Shown here one piece after another: positions 1 through 4,830 of a stretch of DNA of 8,248 nt (position 1 is the first letter of the stretch; every line of letters begins with the position of its first letter). The notes beneath the pieces are model-generated. The model saw only the letters and a list, made by a program, of their open reading frames with translations. It was not told the DNA's origin and did no database searches. The stretch is from Ruminococcus flavefaciens (GTDB taxonomy: Bacteria; Bacillota; Clostridia; Oscillospirales; Ruminococcaceae), in the NCBI GenBank assembly GCA_902792495.1, contig CADBAC010000092.1, positions 1 to 8,248 of the forward strand, in the 5' to 3' direction. Position numbers and translations under genes: made by a program.

Positions 1-2319
1 TCAGCATTTAATTGTATATACAGCGCCCGGGACAGTGTCGAAAATAACAGCGCCGTCCTCGATGCGTGAGCCCACGGATTCGCCCTTGCATACCACGCTG
101 ACAATGCAGTTGGTGCGAAGTCTGCATTCTCCGCCGAAGTCAGAGGTTATAACCGCAGAAGAAAGCCTGCTGTTTTCCCACTCAATATCAACTCCGAATC
201 CGCCCTTTGCACGAAGGCCGTGGATGTGGCCTGTCTCCCATTCAACAGGAAGCGCAGGCAGAAGCACTATCTCGCCTGCCACGCTCTGGAGCAGGGATTC
301 GGCTATTGCGGATATGCCGCCGAAGTTGCCGTCTATCTGGAAAGGCGGATGAGTATCCATCATATTCGGGCTTGTGGAGTGGGCGAGAAGCTTTTTCAGA
401 TTCTCATAGACCATGCGGCTGTCGTAAAGCCTTGCCCACATATTGGTTATCCATGCACAGCTCCAGCCGGTATGTCCGCCGCCGTGGATGAGTCGTCTTA
501 CCAGTGTGGCACGGGCAGCGTCAGCAAGTTTCGGGGTCTTGCTGGGAGTTATGAGGTCTGCGGGATGGAGTGCGAAAAGCTGTGAGATATGTCTGTGGCC
601 TATCTCCACTTCATCGTAGTCAACCAGCCATTCCTTTATCTGTCCGTATTTTCCAACCTCGGGCTGAGGTATCTTTTTCAGCATACGTTTCAGCTTGGCG
701 GCGAATGTCTTATCCTTATCCAGTATCTCAGCCGCCTTGATAACGTCGGTAAAGAGTACGGTTATTATCTGTGAGTCCATGGAAGGTCCCATGCAGAGGC
801 AACCCTTTGTGCCGTCAGGAAGCTTATAGGTATTCTCGGGCGATACCGATGGGCAGGTCACCAGCATACCGCTTTCGTCCTCGATAAGGAATTCAGTGAA
901 GAATTCGGCTGCCTGTTTCAGTATGTGGTACTTGTCAGCGAGGAACTCCTTATCAAGAGTATACTCATAATGCTCGAAAATATGCAGAGCCATCCATGCT
1001 CCGCCTGTAGGCCAGAGGGTACCGGGCACCCACATATCCTGAGGAGCGGTATCTCCCCATATATCGGTATTGTGGTGACACACGAAGCCCTTGTTCACGC
1101 CGTACATTTCCTTAGCGGTGATATGTCCGTTTTCGCATACTCTTTCCAGCAGGTCGAAAAGGGGCAGATGGCACTCGGAAAGGTTACAGCTTTCAGCAGG
1201 CCAGTAGTTCATTTCGGTGTTGATATTCACAGCGTAGCGGCTTCCCCACGGAGCGATCATTTCCTCGTTCCATATGCCCTGTAGATTCATGGGCTGAGTA
1301 CCGGGACGGCTTGCGGATATCATGAGATAGCGGCCGAAATTGAAGTAAAGCTCGATAAGCTTGTTATCGTGGATAAGTCTCTCGCAGTCCTTGTTATCCA
1401 GTTCATCGCCCTTGAGACGCTTTATCCTTTCGGCGGTGTCAAGTTTGTCAAGATTCTCCTCGGTGTTGTCGCAGAGTGAGAAGTCCACACGGTCGAACAT
1501 ATCCTTGTAGTCGTTTACGTGGTGGAGTCTCAGCTCGTCGTATTCGGTCTTCAGCGCCATTTCAGCGTCTATCAGAGCGGACTTCTCATAATTGTCGCCG
1601 TAGAAGCTGGTTCGCACCGAGAAGATGAGTATTACCTCGTTGGCCTTTTCAACAGCTATCCTTCCGCCGAGAGTGCGGATGCTTCCGCCTCTTGCCTTAG
1701 CGCCGAGGACAGCGGCGAAGAATATGCCGTCACGGCTTCCCGAACCGCCTGTGAAAAGGATCATGTTCTTTCCGCAGGGGCGGTTGTCGTCGTAGTAGTC
1801 CTCTCGTCCGTCGATATAGGCGGAAAGGTTTATCATCCCACGTTCAGCGCAGGAAATGCGGACAGCCATGACCTCATCGGGGGCTGAAATGAAGTATTCC
1901 TTGCGGTAGAGGACATCGTTTACAGTGAAAGTGACTTCCGCAACTGCATTGCCTATATCCAGTCTGCGGTTGTAATTTCTTGCTCTGCCGCTGAGTTCAA
2001 GGTCGATATGTAAGTCGCCGAGAGGCATATAACGGCGCATATTCGGAGTAACGCCCTGAAGCTTGTCGAAAGCGATGCGTTCAGCTTCGGGGATGTTGCC
2101 TTTTTTGATAAGACTGCGTACTTCCTCAAGGCCTTCAGCGGCATCGGGGTTTACTCTGTGGCGGAGTCCGCCCGACCAGACAGAATCCTCATTCATAGGG
2201 ATCTTCTCGTAAGCTGCATCTCCGTAGATCATAGCGCCTATTCTTCCATTGCCTAAGGGAAGAGCTTCATTGAAGTTTGCAGCGGGATCATTATATCTGA
2301 GTATAGTTTCTCTGCACAT
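1..2319 (-). CDS. GH95 family alpha-L-fucosidase / alpha-L-galactosidase-like enzyme, cytoplasmic
   Basis: This is a complete 772-residue glycoside hydrolase of family 95, an inverting exo-enzyme family that removes terminal alpha-L-fucose or, in some members, alpha-L-galactose. The N-terminal domain starts with the typical LRYNDPAANFNEALPLGNGRIGAMIYG-like region (residues 7-33, key residues PLGNGRIGAM), followed by NEDSVWSGG (43-51). The (alpha/alpha)6 catalytic domain holds NINTEMNYWPAE (365-376), whose two Asn (N365, N367) match the Asn pair that activates water in Bifidobacterium AfcA. SPEN (493-496) supplies the probable general acid E495, and QIDGNFGG (661-668) contains D663. There is no signal peptide, so it should act in the cytoplasm on imported oligosaccharides, for example from fucosylated xyloglucan or xylan. 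The start is supported by AGGAG 8 nt upstream and a good promoter at 2424-2452. The residue two before N365 is Ala363, a specificity position, so the exact substrate is uncertain. The length is usual for the family. Confidence 0.93.
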   Translation of the reverse strand: MCRETILRYNDPAANFNEALPLGNGRIGAMIYGDAAYEKIPMNEDSVWSGGLRHRVNPDAAEGLEEVRSLIKKGNIPEAERIAFDKLQGVTPNMRRYMPLGDLHIDLELSGRARNYNRRLDIGNAVAEVTFTVNDVLYRKEYFISAPDEVMAVRISCAERGMINLSAYIDGREDYYDDNRPCGKNMILFTGGSGSRDGIFFAAVLGAKARGGSIRTLGGRIAVEKANEVILIFSVRTSFYGDNYEKSALIDAEMALKTEYDELRLHHVNDYKDMFDRVDFSLCDNTEENLDKLDTAERIKRLKGDELDNKDCERLIHDNKLIELYFNFGRYLMISASRPGTQPMNLQGIWNEEMIAPWGSRYAVNINTEMNYWPAESCNLSECHLPLFDLLERVCENGHITAKEMYGVNKGFVCHHNTDIWGDTAPQDMWVPGTLWPTGGAWMALHIFEHYEYTLDKEFLADKYHILKQAAEFFTEFLIEDESGMLVTCPSVSPENTYKLPDGTKGCLCMGPSMDSQIITVLFTDVIKAAEILDKDKTFAAKLKRMLKKIPQPEVGKYGQIKEWLVDYDEVEIGHRHISQLFALHPADLITPSKTPKLADAARATLVRRLIHGGGHTGWSCAWITNMWARLYDSRMVYENLKKLLAHSTSPNMMDTHPPFQIDGNFGGISAIAESLLQSVAGEIVLLPALPVEWETGHIHGLRAKGGFGVDIEWENSRLSSAVITSDFGGECRLRTNCIVSVVCKGESVGSRIEDGAVIFDTVPGAVYTIKC

Positions 2320-2370
2320 AAATATCTCCTGTTTAAGATAATACGGTTATTCTATAGTATGTTTCTGTGT

Positions 2371-2408
2371 CAGGAAGATGTATATTCCATTCTATGTACA
2401 TCGTCCTG
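2371..2408. repeat. Inverted repeat in the GH95 leader (possible operator or leader hairpin)
   Basis: Two 12-bp arms (2371-2382 and 2397-2408) are inverted copies of CAGGAnGATGTA with one mismatch, separated by 14 bp. The repeat lies just downstream of the predicted GH95 start site, at about +10 to +47. It could be a repressor site that blocks transcription, or an RNA stem-loop in the 5' leader. Which it is cannot be decided from sequence. Confidence 0.5.
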
Positions 2409-2423
2409 TAATATGTCTTTTTC

Positions 2424-2452
2424 ATTATAGCATATTAGCAGTTCGTTTGCAA
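2424..2452 (-). promoter_or_regulatory. Sigma-A promoter of the GH95 gene
   Basis: On the minus strand TTGCAA (2447-2452) and TATAAT (2424-2429) are separated by exactly 17 bp, with TGC directly before the -10 box (extended -10). Transcription should start near 2417, giving a leader of about 98 nt before the GH95 start codon. The perfect -10 and spacing make this a convincing call. Confidence 0.8.
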
Positions 2453-2488
2453 AAAATCATCGCAGATTTAACATTTTTTCTTCTTAAA

Positions 2489-2511
2489 GCATAAAGAAAT
2501 CCGCCTTATGC
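2489..2511 (-). terminator. Small hairpin between the radical SAM and GH95 genes (possible backup terminator)
   Basis: In minus-strand RNA, GCAUAAGG and CUUUAUGC pair as an 8-bp stem with one G-U, around a 7-nt loop. It is followed by UUUAAG, a poor U-tract. It lies downstream of the stronger terminator at 2556-2587 and upstream of the GH95 promoter, so a backup terminator is possible but weakly supported. Confidence 0.3.
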
Positions 2512-2540
2512 GCCCATGTTTTGGACAATATAATAAAAAG

Positions 2541-2587
2541 CCGCTGAAACAAAATTGAGGGAGCCCTTCTTTAAAAGGACCCCCTCA
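2541..2587 (-). terminator. Rho-independent terminator of the YGP-protein / radical SAM operon
   Basis: The arms 2575-2587 and 2556-2568 form a 13-bp stem with a 6-nt loop. In minus-strand RNA all 13 positions pair, two of them as G-U wobbles; the plus strand would have A-C mismatches there, which indicates minus-strand use. The stem is followed by AUUUUGUUU. It begins about 50 nt after the radical SAM stop codon. Together with the promoter at 4568-4596 it delimits a two-gene transcription unit. Confidence 0.85.
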
Positions 2588-2635
2588 GCAGATACGTATG
2601 ATATCTCATAAAAACCGCAAAGTGCAGCAGATATA

Positions 2636-3565
2636 TCAGAAAAGAATATCCTTGAAGCAGAGCATCGGCTCATGCTTGTCGAAGTCCCAGCTGTGGTATG
2701 AGTCGCCGTGGCAGAAATTCTTCTGGTCGCACCCGTTTGCACAGATACTTGCGGTGTAGAGACCTGCTGTACAGAGGTAATACCAGTCTCTGACCTCACG
2801 CTCATATTCGAGACCGAGGTAGTGGCTGCATCCGTAACAGACAGGCTCGCCTGCGATACGCTTCTGACGGATGAATTCAAACAGATAGCGGTAATCATCG
2901 GGAGTAAGGATAAGGTCGGGATGATCCTTTGCACGTCCCATAGGCTCCATGTTGATAACTCGCCATGAGTCGATATCCATCTCGCTGAATATCTTGAAAA
3001 GCTCGTCAAGCTGGTTTATATTCTGATGTGTAACAACAGTTGTTACCTGTACAGCTTTGAAAGTTCCCACACGCAGAAGGCTTTCGATTCCGCTCATAGC
3101 CTTCTTGTAGCCGCCTGGTGTGCGGCGGAAAGCGTCGTGATAGTCCTCAAGGCCGTCGATACTTACAGAGATAGTACCCATTCCCACCTTTTTCAGGTCA
3201 CGGGCAACTTCATCGTCGATGAGAGTAGCATTGCTGGTCATGCCCCAGTGGAATCCCAGATCATGAGCGATACCCATGATATCGAAGAATTCCTTTCTGA
3301 GAAGCGGCTCGCCGCCTGTAATGCAGAGCATCTTCCCGTAGGTGGTCATATCCTCTTTTACTTCTGTGAGGAGTTTGCGGTAATCCTCGACCGTGAGTTC
3401 CTCGGACTTTACATCACCGCACCAGCTTCCGCAGTGGAGACAGTGCTCGTTACAGCGGAGGGTGAGTTCGAGGAAGAGATTCTTGAGTTTTGGTTCTTTG
3501 AACAGATAATAGCGGTATTCCTCAAGCTGTCTGAGGTGCTGATTTTTCATTCTTATGTCTAACAT
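2636..3565 (-). CDS. Radical SAM enzyme with Cys-rich, SPASM/twitch-like C-terminus; putative modifier of the adjacent YGP-repeat dockerin protein
   Basis: This 309-residue protein is a radical S-adenosylmethionine enzyme. The 4Fe-4S cluster motif CxxxCxxC is at C38, C42, C45 (RCNEHCLHC), GGEP is at 84-87, and the partial TIM barrel continues through SNAT (111-114) and SVSIDGL (133-139). The C-terminal part has further cysteines C243, C246, C265, C275, C279, C285 and C303, with CTAG and ANG around 265-278. This resembles SPASM/twitch domains of peptide-modifying enzymes and suggests at least one auxiliary Fe-S cluster, but the spacing is not the canonical SPASM pattern and the protein is short for that class. 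It starts 2 bp after the stop of the YGP-repeat gene; the ribosome binding site AAGGAG lies in that gene's last two codons and favours the first ATG over the one at codon 6. The tight coupling implies the upstream product is its substrate. The reaction (crosslink, epimerisation or other C-H chemistry) is not predictable. A sulfatase-maturase role is less likely because no sulfatase is nearby. Confidence 0.88.
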   Translation of the reverse strand: MLDIRMKNQHLRQLEEYRYYLFKEPKLKNLFLELTLRCNEHCLHCGSWCGDVKSEELTVEDYRKLLTEVKEDMTTYGKMLCITGGEPLLRKEFFDIMGIAHDLGFHWGMTSNATLIDDEVARDLKKVGMGTISVSIDGLEDYHDAFRRTPGGYKKAMSGIESLLRVGTFKAVQVTTVVTHQNINQLDELFKIFSEMDIDSWRVINMEPMGRAKDHPDLILTPDDYRYLFEFIRQKRIAGEPVCYGCSHYLGLEYEREVRDWYYLCTAGLYTASICANGCDQKNFCHGDSYHSWDFDKHEPMLCFKDILF

Positions 3566-3567
3566 TA

Positions 3568-4476
3568 TTACTCCTTAGGCTGGAATGTTGTTGGATCGAA
3601 GCCGAAATACTCAGGAGGGCCGTACATAAGCTGTACAGGCATATCCTCGGGATCCAATGAACTAACGGGCACTTCGATCACAGGTTCGGATGTGGTAGTC
3701 GTAGTCCTGGTCTTATTGTTTTTGCCGTTTGCAGGCATAGTTGTATTGGTGGTAGCGGAAAGCTGTTCCGTATCCTGTCCCTCATCGTAATCGGGCAGAG
3801 GGCCGTACTCCGTCTGAGGGAACTCATCAATAGGAGGGCCGTATGTAGGCTGTGGATTAACGTAGAAGAAATCTCGTGTTCTGCCGAGAAGGTAATTCTG
3901 GAGTGCAACAAGGTCGCCTACGTTAAAATCACCGTCCTGGTTTATATCCATTACATGTCTGAGCCATTCAGGAGTCTCCTCATCGAGGAGGTACTTTCTG
4001 AATGATACCATATCAAGTGAGTCAACGACCTCATCGCCGTTGATATCGCCCTTCTGGTAGAATATCTGCGGTGGGCCGTAAACAGGCTGAACCAACGGCT
4101 CTGTAGTTGTAGTTGTGGTGGTATAAGCCGGCATCGGGCCATATAAAGGCACCGTAGTGGTCATAGTTTCAATACGTGTTGTAGTTGTAGTTGTGTCATC
4201 CCACCTCCATATAGGCGGACCGTAAGTTGTCTGTATTTCTGTTGTGGTCAGAACAGGCTGAGTCATAAGAGTCTCAGTCGTAACAGGGTCATCGTTGTAG
4301 TTGGGTGCAGGGCCGTAAACGTCCTGTATCTCGTCAGCTGACGGGTCATAATTTGCCAGGCTTGCAGGCAGTTCAACCTCGCTGAGAGTAACAGCATTTA
4401 CATTTCCTGCTGCTGACATATTCATTGCAGCCGCAAAAGCCGCAGCTGTCAGAAGCGTCTGTTTTGTTTTCTTCAT
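3568..4476 (-). CDS. Secreted Thr-rich protein with seven YGP motifs and a central dockerin; probable radical SAM substrate
   Basis: This 302-residue protein is not one I recognise as a named family. Residues 1-28 look like a signal peptide (MKKTKQT, then an Ala-rich core, cleavage probably after VNA). The mature part carries seven YGP motifs with Tyr at 54, 85, 112, 133, 212, 224 and 285, set in Thr/Pro/Asp-rich disordered sequence. A complete type I-like dockerin occupies about 142-200: calcium loop 1 has D144, N146, D148, D152, D155 and loop 2 has D177, N179, D181, N185, D188. The dockerin is central rather than C-terminal, with four motifs before and three after, and no catalytic domain exists. 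The gene has a near-consensus promoter and AAAGGAG 8 nt before the ATG, and is coupled to a radical SAM gene. I infer cytoplasmic modification of the motifs followed by export and cohesin binding. An unmodified structural or adhesive linker protein is the alternative. Confidence 0.88.
   Translation of the reverse strand: MKKTKQTLLTAAAFAAAMNMSAAGNVNAVTLSEVELPASLANYDPSADEIQDVYGPAPNYNDDPVTTETLMTQPVLTTTEIQTTYGPPIWRWDDTTTTTTRIETMTTTVPLYGPMPAYTTTTTTTEPLVQPVYGPPQIFYQKGDINGDEVVDSLDMVSFRKYLLDEETPEWLRHVMDINQDGDFNVGDLVALQNYLLGRTRDFFYVNPQPTYGPPIDEFPQTEYGPLPDYDEGQDTEQLSATTNTTMPANGKNNKTRTTTTTSEPVIEVPVSSLDPEDMPVQLMYGPPEYFGFDPTTFQPKE
3571..3576 (-). promoter_or_regulatory. Ribosome binding site of the radical SAM gene inside the upstream coding sequence
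   Basis: AAGGAG encodes the last two residues (Lys-Glu) of the YGP-repeat protein, directly before its TAA. It sits 5 nt from the radical SAM ATG at 3563-3565. This selects the first of two in-frame ATGs and predicts translational coupling of the two genes. Confidence 0.85.
3613..4317 (-). repeat. Seven dispersed YGP motifs in the dockerin protein
   Basis: The motifs read YGPAPNY, YGPPIW, YGPMPAY, YGPPQIF, YGPPIDEF, YGPLPDY and YGPPEYF, with Tyr at residues 54, 85, 112, 133, 212, 224 and 285. All share Tyr-Gly-Pro, and each is followed by an aromatic residue 5-7 positions after the Tyr. Spacing is irregular (12 to 79 residues) and the surrounding DNA is not repeated, so this is a conserved protein motif rather than a recent tandem duplication. 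Confidence 0.85.
3877..4053 (-). other. Central dockerin domain of the YGP-repeat protein
   Basis: Residues 142-200 contain two F-hand calcium loops that match D-x-N-x-D-x3-[DN]-x2-D at every ligand position, each followed by a helix (MVSFRKYLL and LVALQNYLL). Residues at loop positions 10-11, which often set cohesin specificity, are Ser-Leu and Val-Gly. The domain should bind a cohesin on a scaffoldin or cell-surface protein outside the cell. Confidence 0.88.
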
Positions 4477-4511
4477 TTGAATAACTCCTTTCTGTCATGA
4501 ATAATTACAGT

Positions 4512-4548
4512 TCAGATAAGATATCTGATTTACAGGCAATTTCAGATA
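4512..4548 (-). promoter_or_regulatory. Triple TCAGATA/TATCTGA element in the 5' leader of the YGP operon
   Basis: Three copies of a 7-mer in alternating orientation (4512-4518, 4522-4528, 4542-4548) lie between the promoter and the ribosome binding site. In minus-strand RNA the middle copy can pair with either outer copy, giving two mutually exclusive 7-bp stems with loops of 13 and 3 nt. This could be a leader switch or a multi-site operator. It is a small element, so chance is not excluded. Confidence 0.4.
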
Positions 4549-4567
4549 CTTATAACTATTCATTATG

Positions 4568-4596
4568 ATTATATCATTCATGCAAATCAAAGTCAA
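4568..4596 (-). promoter_or_regulatory. Strong sigma-A promoter of the YGP-protein / radical SAM operon
   Basis: TTGACT (4591-4596) and TATAAT (4568-4573) are spaced by 17 bp on the minus strand, with TGA before the -10 box. The start should be near 4561, giving a leader of about 85 nt. Phased A-tracts lie just upstream at 4609-4634. This is close to the best possible sigma-A match, so the operon is probably highly expressed when not repressed. Confidence 0.88.
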
Positions 4597-4608
4597 CACT
4601 TTATCCGA

Positions 4609-4634
4609 TTTTTTGGCGATTTGCCGAATTTTTT
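4609..4634 (-). promoter_or_regulatory. Phased A-tracts upstream of the YGP operon promoter (UP-element-like)
   Basis: On the minus strand, A-runs at 4629-4634 (six), 4620-4622 (three) and 4609-4614 (six) have centres about 10 bp apart, matching the DNA helical repeat. They end 13 bp upstream of the -35 box. Such tracts bend DNA and can contact the RNA polymerase alpha subunit. Confidence 0.45.
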
Positions 4635-4700
4635 GATTCGCTGACTATCACATACGAAACCTCTGAGCGTCAAAAAAGCTGATAATTTTCTGATATATGC

Positions 4701-4770
4701 GGGCGGCCGCCCCTACAAAACGTCTATTCTGTGTAAATGATTTTGTAGGGGACGCCGCCCTCGGCGTCCC
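4701..4770. repeat. 70-bp GC-rich inverted-repeat element (MITE- or REP-like), intergenic
   Basis: An 11-bp perfect inverted repeat, CCCCTACAAAA (4710-4720) and TTTTGTAGGGG (4741-4751), encloses a 20-bp spacer. The outer flanks each form their own hairpin: a 12-bp perfect palindrome at 4701-4712 and a 9-bp stem with a CCCT loop at 4749-4770. The GC-rich arms contrast sharply with the AT-rich surroundings. No clear target-site duplication is visible. It looks like a dispersed non-coding repeat; copy number cannot be judged from one window. Confidence 0.65.
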
Positions 4771-4793
4771 GGAACAGTTTTTTGGATAAGCTG

Positions 4794-4819
4794 AAAGGCA
4801 CCGCATACACGGTGCCTTT
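4794..4819 (-). terminator. Hairpin downstream of the GH9-like gene (probable terminator)
   Basis: A perfect 10-bp stem AAAGGCACCG / CGGTGCCTTT with a 6-nt loop lies 11 nt after the stop codon of the GH9-like gene. The 3' arm ends in UUU but no further U-tract follows, so it is an atypical intrinsic terminator and could instead be an mRNA 3'-end stabiliser. The rest of the 4477-4830 gap is described in the entries from 4512 to 4770; no small gene is evident there. Confidence 0.6.
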
Positions 4820-4830
4820 GCTGATACATA

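Noticed and set aside
925..1887. Plus-strand open frames of about 120 codons (925-1284 and 1519-1887) opposite the GH95 gene.
   Set aside because: They are antisense to a well-supported GH95 reading frame, have no ribosome binding sites or recognisable domains, and look like composition-driven shadows.
2506..3009. Minus-strand open frame overlapping the radical SAM C-terminus and running past its stop, considered as a frameshifted C-terminal SPASM extension.
   Set aside because: Its translation is Ser/Thr-rich with no SPASM-like cysteine pattern, while the main frame keeps CxAG...NG and ends cleanly before a terminator. I see no sign of a frameshift.
3026..3562. A 178-codon plus-strand open frame antisense to the radical SAM gene.
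   Set aside because: The opposite strand encodes clear radical SAM motifs; this frame has no recognisable domain and no good start signal.
2636..3565. Assignment as an anaerobic sulfatase-maturating enzyme.
   Set aside because: The protein is shorter, the C-terminal cysteine pattern does not fit, and no sulfatase is present in the window, whereas a coupled candidate substrate is.
4088..4200. Thr-codon runs as a phase-variable slippage tract.
   Set aside because: Thr codons are mixed (ACA, ACT, ACC, ACG), so there is no long perfect microsatellite; they look like ordinary disordered linkers.
3613..4317. The YGP motifs as a DNA-level tandem repeat or CRISPR-like array.
   Set aside because: Spacing is irregular (12-79 residues), the DNA between copies is unrelated and codons differ between copies, so the repetition is at protein level only.
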